From Clitoria ternatea (taxonomy: Eukaryota > Streptophyta > Magnoliopsida > Fabales > Fabaceae), in NCBI GenBank assembly GCA_037962975.1, contig CM075671.1:13067001-13131000 (forward strand): a stretch of DNA of 64,000 nucleotides. Direction: 5' to 3'. A program made the position numbers and the translations under genes. The notes beneath the pieces were generated by a model, which saw only the letters and a program-made list of their open reading frames with translations, was not told where the DNA came from and did not search any database. Shown here piece by piece: positions 23,770 to 35,099 of the stretch; within the stretch, counting starts at the first letter, position 1, and every line of letters begins with the position of its first letter.

Positions 23770-26700
23770 TGAGACACCCCGAAAATCTAGGTAAATTTTT
23801 TGCTATTTTAGTGTAATTAATTCATGATAGTTACAAGTGGTGAAGCTGTTTATTTAATTTCCCCTGGACCTATCAGAGACCTGTCTCATATGTGAAGATA
23901 TGAGAAGGTAAGTTAGGAGGAACAACCATGAATAAATGCTCCAATTAAAACAGCGGAAGAATTTAGAATAGGTCAATGCTATGTGATTAAAATTAATAAG
24001 GTCGACTATAATAAAATTAATAAAACAGATTTTATGTCCGAGGTATTCAGGAAGTAATGTAAAGAAAAGAGAAAATAATTTGTTTAAGGCATTTTTGGGA
24101 AGTCAGGGTCCCCCTCGCTCAAGCGGAATCCCCACTCGCTTGAGCGAGTGCCATACAATGCACCTGGGTGAGACAGAACGGAGCAGAGCGAAAAGAGAAA
24201 GGAAGTAACAGGGGGAGCTTCGCTCAAGCGAATTCCGACTTGCTTGTGTGAGATACACAAGCCTCGCTTGGGCGGAGCCAGCGAGCATGGGTGAAAATCG
24301 TCCAGAACTGAATTCCATACCAACTCGCTTGGGCGAGCATCTCAACTGTGGCCATTCGCTCGAGTGGAATTCGGCCAGTATCAGTACAACCCATAACTCT
24401 CTTGGGCGAGACCTCTTCGCCTAAGCAAGTAACTTCTAGAGCCGAGCTTATACCCACTTGTTCAACAAGGCTCCCCAACACTTGGGTTTTCCTTTCGGCA
24501 GAACCCCTCCAAAACCGACTCCCAGCACTCGGGTTTTCATTCGGCAGAATCCCTCTAAAGCCGACTCATCTCTTGCTCGGTTTTCAACTCGGTAAAATAA
24601 TCCAGACCGAGTCCTCTCTCACTCAGTCTTCCACTCAGTAAATTCATTCCAAATCCGAGTCCTCTCTCTCTCAGTTTTCCACTCGGTAAATTCGTTCCAA
24701 ATTCGAGTCTTCTCTCACTCAGTTTCCCACTCGGTAAAATCATTCCAAAAGCTCACTCATCACCTAATCGGTCATTCACTCGGCATTTCATTCCAAATCT
24801 GACTCATCACTTGACCAGTTTTTCACTCGGCAAAATCCATCTAAATCCCAGTCTTTTACCACTCAGTCTAGGCTTTTTAACACTCGGTTTTTCACTCACC
24901 TCGCTTGGGTGAATGCCATCCCCAAGACTCTTTGCTCGGGCGGATTTTGTCCAGTGGAAATTCCCTTCGCCCTCGCTCGGGCAAGGCCCCATTCGCCTGG
25001 GCGAATTTCATCCAGTGACCAAACACTGATACTGGGACAATCTCGCTTGAGCGAGGTTCACTCTCGCCTAAGTGAGAATTGCCCAGAAACCAATTCCCAT
25101 ACAGGTGGGATTCTCGCTTGAATGAAAATCCATCTCGCCTGAGTGAGATCATCAGATATCATGCAAAACTCAGAATTTACACCACACAACCTACTAAAAT
25201 TGAACTTTATCTATTTTACCAGAATTCCTTACATCTCAATTATCATATGAGTCATTTGAAACTTGTTCTTCACCATTATATTCATAAATTACCATTACAA
25301 CTCGTCAAACATATAAAAAAATCAATTCTTCATCTCCTCAACTTTATAAAATTAATACTCAATTATAATTCTTCATTCACTCATCAATATATATGGAAAT
25401 TCCATTGTAAATTAATCCTTCATACACACATAGGGTCACGAATGAAAATAAGTTACACATGCAACTTCTCATTTTCCTCCATGACCCTCCAAAATCCTTT
25501 ATCATGTAAACTTCCAAAACAAACGTTCATTTCATCTCCTGTTACACAAAAACTATATATTTATATATATATCATTGACCAAGGCGCTTCCTATACACTA
25601 TTTACCTCCACAGCCATAAGTATACTTCAAAATGCTTACTCTTCCCATAAATGCCTTGCATCACAAGTCTAAAAATAGACAATATGGGAGAGTGAGTCCA
25701 CATTCTGAAGGTATGAATATGAATACCAAGTGATTATGTATATAAGCATCCACACATGTATACTTTGCACATCAATAATATTCACCATGCCATATACCAA
25801 CATAATTTCACACAAAGCACACAAGCATATACATAACTACGTTATTCAACCATTGAATTGTCACACCCCCATTAACTGGTATTCATATCTGTTATGTTGT
25901 CTTAATTATATTTTTACCACCTCCTCACACTCATCATCATATCTCACCACCTTGGCATACTTCCTTCTATATGTAAATGCTCTTAAGCTAATGCATATGC
26001 ACAAAGGAATATTTCAACAATTACAGATCTGACTGTGGGAAAAATTCAACACCAACTGTGGGATTCAAGCATGGTCATCTAACCACACCCCTACTGCAGT
26101 AGTAAAATGTGTACACTTATTCTTTAAATTGCATGCATTCACCAATCGTTTTACTGGTACCAAACCGCATTACCCATCTTGCAACACCTGGTCATTATCA
26201 CTATGACCGCGGTATACAACATATCAACATATGGTGTTGCGGGCCGGCCAGATATTAAATCATGGCGGTTGTGATCATAAAGACCACCGGGGTCACCTGC
26301 TCATCAAGAGCCACCCCCCACAAGGGTCGGCCACATGCAGCTCCCCGAAGCAATACATGGGCGGCTTCGTGACTTTACACTAAGTCACAGGGGAAAAATA
26401 CAACTTGCTCGTGCGCCGAGCCACCCTCCCACTGGGTCGGCCGAGGGAACTCCTCTATTGTTCCACAACAGCGGCTATGCAGTATGCCATGGATGCAAAT
26501 GCAGATCATATGCATTTCTCACTTTATGCATCCTGTACATGCCACTCATCATCCAACATCATCAACACCATTATCAACATCACCACAAGGCTTTTATTAA
26601 CATTGATTGTTCATAATAGTTTAAATCTTTGGGTGGCATTCTCCTTATTCTCAATCTCAACAAACAACATCATCATTCATATCACATTCATGGTAAATAC

Positions 26701-27574
26701 AACTTATCAACATATCACTGCTCACTACACACCTTCACATAACATACCATGAATATTCTAAACACCAAATCATGTTGCCAAACACATTGTCTACATCACA
26801 CCACATATCATCATTTCTCAAAACATTCAAGCAAGGCTAACATGCATAACACTACATACCACAATCAAATAACATTCAAATTCATGCATTTAGAACTTAG
26901 ACTCCTCTCCTACCTCAAGAGAAGAATTCCATTTGATAAGATGCTCCCGCCTCGTCATTCGGAATCGGTCCTCACACCCAAAACGAAATGGGTTCAAGAG
27001 AGGGAGAGAGATAGCACGAAAATGAGAGGAAGAAAAGATGAGGAAATCCAAGCTTACAAGCTTCCTCAACGAAAATGGGGTAGGAGATGATCACCTCTTG
27101 GCTTATGGTGTTTGGGAAAAGAAGAGAAGAAGAATGGAGGAGGAAATAAGAGAAGAAGAAGAAGTAAAATGTGTCTTTCTAACTCTCTCAGTAATTCACG
27201 AAAGTAAGGAGAAGAAAATTGGGCTTTTCCTTTATTTTTTTGTTTCATTCATTAAAGTTCATCGTTTTGCCATTAACAGGCTCTTCGTTCGGCTCAATAC
27301 TTTATCCAAAAATTATTCAGAATATATATTCAGATTCCTAATATTATTCTCAACAGCCCTGACCAATATCATCTCATTCCAAGATACTTGGTCCGACACC
27401 AATATCTCAACCAGGCTTATTTCCAGTTTAACCGGTATCCATAAATTACCAACAACCCCCAAAAATCTTAATTTAATTAATTTCAATTCATTGGGACATT
27501 AAACAATTCGTATTCAACTTGTCAATATTTATTTTCCTTAATTAATCCTGTATTTTAAAATTCGGGATGTTACA
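23770..27574 (-). mobile_element. 3' LTR of provirus A (about 3.8 kb)
   Basis: It runs TGAGACACCCC to GGGATGTTACA on the plus strand. The first ~1.2 kb aligns closely with the remaining 5' LTR (32469-33600), and 25830-27574 aligns with the family A LTR at the window start. Relative to the 5' LTR it has an extra ~20 bases near 24090-24115. Confidence 0.9.
24108..25150. repeat. CTCGCTTGAGCGAG and CACTCGG motif clusters in the A 3' LTR
   Basis: Two clusters of near-palindromic GCTTGAGCG-type motifs (24108-24440 and 24890-25150) flank a block (24480-24900) of TTTTCCACTCGGTAAATTC-type repeats about 60 bases long. The 5' LTR has the same arrangement with fewer units of the middle block. Confidence 0.9.
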
Positions 27575-29590
27575 ATCCACCCCTCCAAAAAGAAAATTTC
27601 GTCCTCGAAATTTAACTTACCGGATTCGAATGCATCAGGATACCGTTCTCTGATATCATCTTCGTGTTCCCATGTAAACGTTTCTACATTTCCATGTTTC
27701 CAAGCGACCTCCACCAAAGGTACCAACTTGTTCCGCAATTTCTTCACGAAATGTCCGACAATGCGAACGGAAATAGGAGGAATATATAAATCCTCACGTA
27801 CATCAATCTCGTCCACAAGAATCACGTGTAGAGGGTCATAAACATATTTCCTCAACTACGACAAGTGGAACACGTTGTGCAGATTAGCAAGATGCGGAGG
27901 GAGTGCTATCCGATAAGCAACCTCACCAATCCGCTCCAATACCTCATAAGGTCCAATAAACCTAGGGCTCAACTTCCCACTCTTCAGCGCCCTTCCAATT
28001 CCCTTATCCCGCGAGACCTTCAGAAATACATGGTCACCCACTTGGAACTCAAGTGGTTTATGCCTCTTGTCATAATAGCTCTTCTGTCTATCCTGAGCAA
28101 TCTTTATATTCTCTTGTATCTTCTTAATTTGCTCGGTAGTTTCCTGAATGATCTCCGGCCCTAAGGCCAAGTTTTCTCCCACTTCAAGCCAACATAAGGG
28201 AGTTCTACACTTTCTTCTATACAACGCCTCATACGGTGCCATGCCAATACTGGAATGGAAGCTATTATTGTATGTGAATTCGATCAATGGCAAAAATCTC
28301 TCCCAACATCCACCATGCTCAAGGACACAAGCTCTCAACAAATCTTCCAGGCTTTGTATAGTTCTCTCCGATTGTCCATCGGTTTGAGGGTGATAAGTGG
28401 AACTAAGCTTCAACTTAGAACCCAACTCATCATGTAAACGTCCCCAAAACTGAGAAGTAAGCCGAGGATTACGGTCGGATATGATGCTGGACGGCACACC
28501 ATGCAGCCTAATAATCTCCTTGATATATATTTGTGCCAATTTCTCCAAGGAACTCTTCATATTAATGGGCCAAAAGTGAGCACATTTTGTCAACCAGTCA
28601 ACAATCACCCATATAGCATCATTTCCAGCACGAGTTCTGGGCAATCCAGAAAAAAAATCATAGCTATGCTATACCATTTCCAAACTGGGATCTCCAACGG
28701 CCTCAAATAACCAGCTGGTCTCTGATGCTCGACCTTAGCCTTCTGACAAACAAGGCAAGATGCTACAAAATTCGCCACATCACGCTTCATATTGGGCCAC
28801 CAAAAATTCTTCTTTAAATCTTGATACATCTTGGTTGAACCAGGATGAATACTCAATATGCTTTTATGAGCTTCCTCAAGTACACATTTTCTCACATCAC
28901 CACTTAAGGGAACATAAATTCGGCCCTTCACACGCCAAATGCCATCTTGACCTTCTACTAAAAACAAATTCTTCCCTTTCTCTTGGGTCTTCTTCATCTC
29001 AATCAAATACTCATCATTGGGTTGTTGTGCCTTCACATATTCAAGAAACTTATTTGTAACCTTCAACATCTCCAACACCATTTTCTTGGGAATGTAAGTC
29101 TCCCCACATTTAAATCTTTAAATTGTTCTATCAACTCCATCTCTTTTGCCATCATCATGGAGACATGCAATGACTTCCGGCTCAATGCATCGGCAACTAC
29201 ATTCGCCTTGCCGGGGTGATACTTCAATTCAAACTCATAATCTTTTAGGAACTCCATCCACCGTCTTTGGCGCATATTCAACTTCTTCTGGTCAAACAAG
29301 TACTTAAGGCTCTTGTGATCACTAAAGACCACAAACTTGGAGCCAAACAAGTAGTGTCGCCACAACTTCAATGCAAATACCACTGCCGCCAATTCCAAAT
29401 CGTGTGTGGGATAGTTAACCTCATGCGGTCGTAACTGCCTTGACACACAGGCTATCACATGCTCCCTTTGCATCAACACACATCCAAGACCAAGCTTAGA
29501 TGCATCGCAATATACCACAAAGTCATCCGTCAAATCAGGTAATGCTAACACCGGTGCGGTAGTAAGTCTCAACTTCAACTCTTAGAAACT
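27538..29590 (-). pseudogene. Provirus A RNase H, integrase and chromodomain (pol 3' part)
   Basis: RNase H (29578-29130) shows its four acidic sites: YCDAS, HDLELAAV, FSDHKSL and VADALSR. Integrase follows with an intact HHCC finger (H-x6-H, CLVC, 28900-28745). A one-base frameshift near 28665 falls at the first catalytic Asp; the remaining core has SDRNPRL and the SERTIQ Glu. The C-terminal domain includes KSYYDKRHKPLEF and FHLS followed by a stop at about 27853. The chromodomain (VEVAWKHGNVETFTWEHED) reads through NFEDEIFF into the LTR before stopping. Two further stops lie at the start of this segment (29580-29590). Confidence 0.92.
27575..27588 (-). other. Polypurine tract of provirus A
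   Basis: TTGGAGGGGTGGAT on the minus strand directly before the LTR start TGTAACATCCC, and just after the AATTTCGAGGACGAAATTTT block typical of Tekay/Del elements. Confidence 0.8.
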
Positions 29591-31126
29591 CTATTCGCAT
29601 TCACGAGTCCACACAAAAGATTGATTCTTACGAGTCAACTTCGTTAGTGGTAAAGCCAAACGGGAAAACCCTTCAATGAACCTCCGATAGTAACCGGCAA
29701 GACCAAGAAAACTCTTTATTTCCATCACAGACGTCGGTCTTTCCCAAGCCATCATAGCTTTAACTTTGGATCTATCCATAGCAACTCCATCATTTGAAAT
29801 AACATGTCCAAGAAATTGGATTTTAGACAACCAAAATCCATACTTGGAGTGCTTCACATACAACTCCTTCTCTCAAAGAACAGTCAATACCAGACGAAGA
29901 TGTCTCTCATGTTCTCCATGACTCTTGGAGTACACCAAAATTTTGTCAAGAAATACCACAACGAATTGATCAAGATATTCATAGAAGATGCGATTCATGT
30001 AGCTCATGAAAATTGTAGGAGCATTCGTCACTCCAAATGGCATCACTACGTACTCATAGTGTCCATATCACATTCGGAAAGCAGTCTTCAGAATATCTTT
30101 GGTCTTCACCTGAATTTGATGAAATCTGGAATGCAAATCAATCTTCGAAAACACAACAGCACCCTTCAATTGATCCAATAGATCATCAATACGTGGAAAA
30201 GGGTATTTATTCTTAATGGTTAGTTTGTTGAGTTGGCGATAATCAACGCACAATCTCATGCTCCCATCTTTCTTCTTCACTAACAACACAGGAGCACCCC
30301 AAGGAGATACACTAGGGCGAATAAACTCCCGTTCAAGTAATTCTTCCACTTGCTTTTTCAACTCAGCTAACTCCATAGTTGACATCCTATAAGGAGCCTG
30401 GGAAACAGGTTCCACACCCGGAATAAGATCAATAGCAAATTCCACTTCTCGTGGAGGAGGTAATTCGGGAATCTCTTCCGGAAACACGTCGGGAAACTCT
30501 GAAATAATAGGAATTCCACCAGATTGGGAAACACCATTCCCATCAACCAAGCAGAACATCATAAGAAGCTGGGAAATACCTTGTACGTCAAAGCCTTCAG
30601 TATTCGAAGTCGGGAAGATCACCGTCTTGCTATGACAATCCACTAAGACCTTGTTAGTGGATAACCAATCCATGCCTAGAATAATATCCAAATCCTTCAT
30701 AGGCAAGCATACAAGGGATACAACAAATTTCCTACCCTCAAGGTTCATCTCGACGTCCTCACATCGAGTTGCCGATCTTAAGCAAGCACCGGTCGGTGTA
30801 GTCACGAATATAGAACCTTTCATCATGCACACAGGCACCCGTAAGCTCCTCATACAATCTTAGGAAATAAACGAGTGCGTAGCACCAGAATCATAAATAA
30901 TATGCACCGGAGTGCCAAGAATTTCACACTTACCACGGATAAGATCCTCAGCCTGAGCTGCTTCATCACCAGTAACTGTAAATACTCTTCCCGCAGCTTG
31001 TACCTAATCACCACCATTTCAGTTTCCATTTCTTCCACCACGGCCGATACCTCGACCATTTCTTCCACCATTGTGATTGCCACCACGGCCACCATTACGG
31101 CCACCATTTTGGCCACCACCATTTCC
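29591..31126 (-). pseudogene. Provirus A protease and reverse transcriptase (pol 5' part)
   Basis: The protease retains its active-site DSGATHSFIS (Asp codon 30890-30892), followed at once by a stop at 30860, and LGMDWL near 30690. RT has the fingers GAPVLLVKKKDGSMRLCVDYR, SKIDLHSRFHQI (first catalytic Asp) and MPFGVTNAP, with a stop at the junction near 30068. The metal-binding site that reads F/Y-x-D-D in working enzymes is FLDK here (29942-29953), so this copy is catalytically dead irrespective of its stops. Glycine-rich linker codons at 31126-31000 contain two more stops. Confidence 0.92.
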
Positions 31127-32125
31127 TCATCCACGGCCACCAAAACCACCACGGTTAGCACTATAGTTCATACGGTTAGGAGCGTCAACATTAGTACCTC
31201 TTGCATTCATTGGACAATTTGGATGAATATGTTGGGGTTGGTTGCGTTGGAAACACACAACGTCATCCCGAGGGCAATCGCGTGCCAAATGGTTGGCACC
31301 ATATTTGTAGCAAGTTATGCCTTGGACATTTCCACGGTCTTGGTTACCACCACCATAACCGCCTCTAGGAGCACCTCGTCCCCTAGTGTTCGAGGACCCA
31401 CCACGAAAGAATTTCTTATTAAAGTGTCCTTGCTTCTTGAAACTAGTAAATTGGCCCTTCAACTTAGGCTCATGTTTTCCAAGTCTTGAAGGAACCACAT
31501 CGTCTTCTTCATAAATTTGACACTTATTCACAAGCGTCGGGAAACTTCTTATTTCTTGATGTCGAATAGCCCGCTTGATATCGGGCCTTAACCAATTTTT
31601 GAACTTCACACATTTTGAAGCTTCAGTACCCTTTTGTTGATATGGTGGATAAAATGCACATAATACTTCAAATTTGGAGGTATACTCCTCCACCGTCATA
31701 CCACCTTGCTTAAGCTCCATGAACTCAAGCTCTTTCTTGCTCCTATAGCTGTCCGAAAAGTACTTCTTCAAGAATTCCAACTTGAAGTTTTCCCAAATCA
31801 AGGGAACATCAGCAGCTATCATACGTCCTCTAGTAAGACGCCACCACGCTTCGGCTTCATCGCGGATCATAAAGACCGCATATTCCATCTTTTGTGCTTC
31901 AGAACATTCGAAGCTTGTATATATTCTTTCCAAGTCATTTATCCACGCATACGCATCTTCGGGCTTATAACCTCCATGAAACTCCAAAGGTTTCCTCTTG
32001 AGAAACAAGTCAAGACCTTAGGAACCTTGTCCCACATTCAGCTGGCCTTGTCTTTCGAAGAGATCGGCGAATCGATTCAAGGCGTTTGCCATAGCAGCAG
32101 CCTCACGATTTGGTCTACCAGCCAT
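31127..32125 (-). pseudogene. Provirus A gag (nucleocapsid precursor)
   Basis: Starts MAGRPNREAAAMANALNRF at 32125, 340 bases from the primer site. An in-frame stop about 40 codons in is followed by a long open piece with the Retrotrans_gag core (WWRLTRG, FLKKYFSDSYR, YTSKFEVLC). Two zinc knuckles follow, and both have lost the second Cys: CYKYGANHLARDC and CFQRNQPQHIHPNC. The frame ends at a stop in the Gly/Arg-rich tail. The stops read TAA, TGA and TAG at positions expected to be Gln or Arg codons, consistent with deamination of methylated cytosines; that last point is inference. Confidence 0.92.
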
Positions 32126-32450
32126 ATCTTATGCCTATACATTAAAACATGGCTCACACATAAGTACACTAGACCAAACAATAGCTTTTCAACTTATGAA
32201 TTCAGGAATTTTAGTAATCATAGGCCTATCATGTATTACACCATATAATCATATCATTTCTATACATGATCACAACACATTCATAATTAGAGGCAAATAG
32301 TGTAAGGACTCTTGGCCGGACTTAACAATTCCATACAACAATCTCAATTCAATGATAACCATCATAATTTAATCAAGTAGTTCATAAATTAGTCATTCAC
32401 AAACCATAATCACATGTACAACTTCAATCATAGTCGTATCAAGAGCAACA

Positions 32451-32465
32451 AATGCTCTGATACCA
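32451..32465 (-). other. Primer-binding site of provirus A (initiator tRNA-Met type)
   Basis: The minus strand reads TGGTATCAGAGCATT, the standard plant tRNA-iMet primer site, three bases from the end of the 5' LTR. Confidence 0.95.
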
Positions 32466-32468
32466 GGT

Positions 32469-33600
32469 TGAGACACCCCAAAAATCTAGGTAAATTTTTC
32501 ATGATTTTAGTGTAACTAATTCATGATAGTTACAAGTGGTGAAGCTGTTTATTTAATTTCCCCTGGACCTATCAGAGACCTGTCTCATATGTGAAGATAT
32601 GAGAAGGTAAGTTAGGAGGAACAACCATGAATAAATGCTCCAATTAAAACAGCAGAAGAATTTAGAATAGGTTAATGCTATGTGATTAAAATTAATAAGG
32701 TCGACTATAATAAAATTAATAAAACAGATTTTATGTCCGAGGTATTCAGGAAGTAATGTAAAGAAAAGAGAAAATAATTTGTTTAAGGCAGAATCCCCAC
32801 TCGCTTGAGCAAGTGCCATACAATACACCTGGGCGAGACAGAAGGGAGCAGAGTGAAAAGAGAAAGGAAGTAACAGGGGGAGCTTCGCTCAAGCGAATTC
32901 TGACTCGCTTGAGCGAGACACACAAGCCTCGCTTGGGCGGAGCCAGCGAGCATGGGCGAAAATCGTCCAGAACCGAATTCCATTCCAACTCACTTGGGCG
33001 AGCATCTCAATCTTGGCCATTCGCTCTAGCGGAATTCGGCCAGTATCAGTACAACCCATAATTCTCTAGGGTGAGACCTCTTCGCCTAAGCAAGTAACTT
33101 CTAGAGCCGAGCTTATACCCACTCGTTCAACAAGGCTCCCCAACACTTGGGTTTTCCTTTCGGCAAAACCCCTCCAAAACTGACTCCCAGCACTCGGGTT
33201 TTCATTCGGCAGAATCCCTCTAAAGTCGACTCATCTCTCACTCGGTTTTCCACTCAGTAAATTCATTCCAAATCCGAGTCTTCTCTCACTCAGTTTTCCA
33301 CTCGGTAAAATCATTCCAAAAATCGACTCATCACCTAATCGGTCATTCACTCGGTATTTTATTCTAAAACTGACTCATCACCTGACCAGTTTTTCACTCG
33401 GCAAAATCTATCTAAATCCCAGTCTTTTACCACTTAGTCTAGGATCTCTAACACTCGGTTTTTCACTCACCTCGCTTGGGTGAATGCCATCCCCAAGACC
33501 CTTCGCTCGGGCGGATTTTTTCCAGTGGCAATTCCTTTCGCCCTCGCTCGGCGAGGCCCCATTCACCTGGGCGAATTTCATCTAGTGACCAAACACTGAT
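32469..33600 (-). mobile_element. Truncated 5' LTR of provirus A
   Basis: Aligns with 23770-25025 of the 3' LTR and then stops at CACTGATA, where it passes directly into the C1 5' LTR. About 2.6 kb of the LTR is missing. Motif clusters at 32797-33050 and 33470-33590 correspond to those in the 3' LTR. Confidence 0.92.
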
Positions 33601-34688
33601 ATAAATTCTACGTATTCACCGTAAAGTCCGATCCCTCGTGAGCTTTCTCAGTAAAAGCTTGCATTAAGTCCTGGCCTTATGGCAACAATAATCACCAATT
33701 CTATCTCTAATAATTGGCATATTAAGGGTATTCTAACTTTTACTTTTGTTAAATCAAGTTTTAATAAGGCATGAATAATCATTCTCTCGTTTAACATTCA
33801 CACTAATAAAACAAGTTTCAGTATGCATAAAAATCATTCCCCCGTTTGACATTCATACTAATAAAAGATTGGAATACTAACATGCACTTGAATCATAAAC
33901 ATGCAGAGATCAAATTCACAACATCATAATCAATAGACTAGTTCACCAATTCCAACATAAATATATTAGTTATACATGGTGAGAGTAAAAACAACACTTA
34001 CAGTGATTGACATTATAAAGACGATGGAAACTTCACGGTACAATGATCATAATACTACACAATACTCAAGTATCTAGAAAATTATTCTAGAACTACAAAC
34101 TCATAAAAGAATCACCCAAACACGAGCGTATAAGAGAAGAAGAGAACTCAGAATTTGAGATGAGATCTTAGAAGTGTAGAGAATGGCCCTATTTATAGGG
34201 CTGAGGAAGGGTGCTGAGGCTACGTGCCAGTCAGGTCCCTGACTCAGCCTCCATTAATCAGCTCGAAGTGACCATTATTGTATAATTATTTTAATTAATC
34301 ATGCCCAGACAGATGTGCCTTGTCCCCCAATTTGGCTTAGACACTTGTGGGTAATAGAGGGGTCATTGGCTGAGTGCTTGACCACCTGTCAGTGGTGTCC
34401 ACGTAGCTCCTGACGCTACGCGTGGGTGTGACGTGTAGCGTCAGTATCAGAAACTTCCACGCTACGAGTGGTGTTAATGCTACGTGTTAGCTCTCCAGTT
34501 CTTCAATTTTTCTCTTTAAATTCTTCATATTTTTACTACAAAACTAGAGAAAATTGATCAAGGGTAGATTATTTCCAACAACATCCATTTATTGAATTTA
34601 AAACCTAAATTTCTAACAAATTCACCAAATTCTTATTCTTTTTATAAAACTTTTATTAAAGATTTTATTGTAAATTTGAGGACTAACA
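33597..34688 (-). mobile_element. Truncated 5' LTR of C1
   Basis: Aligns with 10930-12014 of the C1 3' LTR, including the TATA box at 34187-34200, and ends in GGACTAACA followed by the TTCA duplication. The ~410 bases nearest the primer site are missing. Confidence 0.92.
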
Positions 34689-35094
34689 TTCACGAGCTAG
34701 AAGATGAGTTAAAAGGAGGATGAACCACCCTTCGTTGTGAGTTAGACAATCTGCCCCTCTCTGGACGATATAACCCAACCCCGGGAGGATTCACGGGAAT
34801 TCTATCTCCTTGATAATCAAAGGGCCTGGCAGTGACTTTTCCCCCTCAATAAACGGGGCCAACGCGACCTTGGCTAAAACATATAGTGGCTAATCTAAAT
34901 GTAAAATAAAGTAATGGGGGAAAAAAGTGGAAAGGTTAGTTACCTAAGGAAAAGTGGAAGTTAAGAGATGGTCGAGAGCTTCGATGAAAGCACAGAAATG
35001 GCTTCTTCTTCTTCAAGGGGAAATTTGAGCAGAGGTTTCCTTAGCTCGGAAGCAAAATGAATTCCTGAGGGTGCCTAACTCCCCCTTTTATAGT
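34689..35094 (-). pseudogene. N-terminal part of the split 'gypsy-type transposon' coding region, with promoter
   Basis: On the minus strand a TATA box (CTATAAAA, 35087-35094) is followed by a pyrimidine-rich leader, a possible 5' splice site TTAGGTAACTAA near 34940, and then the frame KVALAPFIEGEKSLPGPLII, one stop, and GLGYIVQRGADCLTHNEGW. It ends LLAR-E, which continues in frame as VNKFSATLYLGLTV on the other side of the C1 complex (10520 downward). That continuity, with the TTCA duplication, is the evidence that both halves are one locus. The protein family is only tentatively recognised. Confidence 0.5.
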
Positions 35095-35099
35095 TATGG

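Larger units (their letters stand above)
23770..33600 (-). mobile_element. Family A provirus, Tekay-type chromovirus with truncated 5' LTR
   Basis: In the element direction: truncated 5' LTR (33600-32469), tRNA-Met primer site, gag, protease, RT, RNase H, integrase, chromodomain, polypurine tract, 3' LTR (27574-23770). The domain order with integrase last and a chromodomain marks a Ty3/gypsy chromovirus. Multiple stops and frameshifts make it non-functional. It inserted in the C1 protease (GTGAG precedes its left end); the right-hand flank was lost in a deletion, so the target duplication cannot be checked. Confidence 0.92.
10521..34688 (-). mobile_element. C1: Athila-like, pol-less LTR element with four nested LTR insertions
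   Basis: The left end reads TTCA|TGTTAG and the right end CTAACA|TTCA, giving matching inverted ends and a 4-bp target duplication. The element consists of a 3' LTR (10521-12014), 3' non-coding DNA, a broken ORF (13301-14554), a spacer (14555-15293, 16421-16461, 18130-18580), a protease fragment (23528-23769) and a truncated 5' LTR (33597-34688). Nested within it are a copia-like solo LTR, an Athila-2 solo LTR, a family-A-related LTR and provirus A. Gag, the primer site and part of the 5' LTR were lost in a deletion that also removed most of A's 5' LTR. Confidence 0.8.

Noticed and set aside
30875..31489. Plus-strand ORF rich in Thr/Ser/Ile opposite provirus A gag
   Set aside because: Antisense shadow of the Gly/Arg-rich gag tail. 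No independent support.
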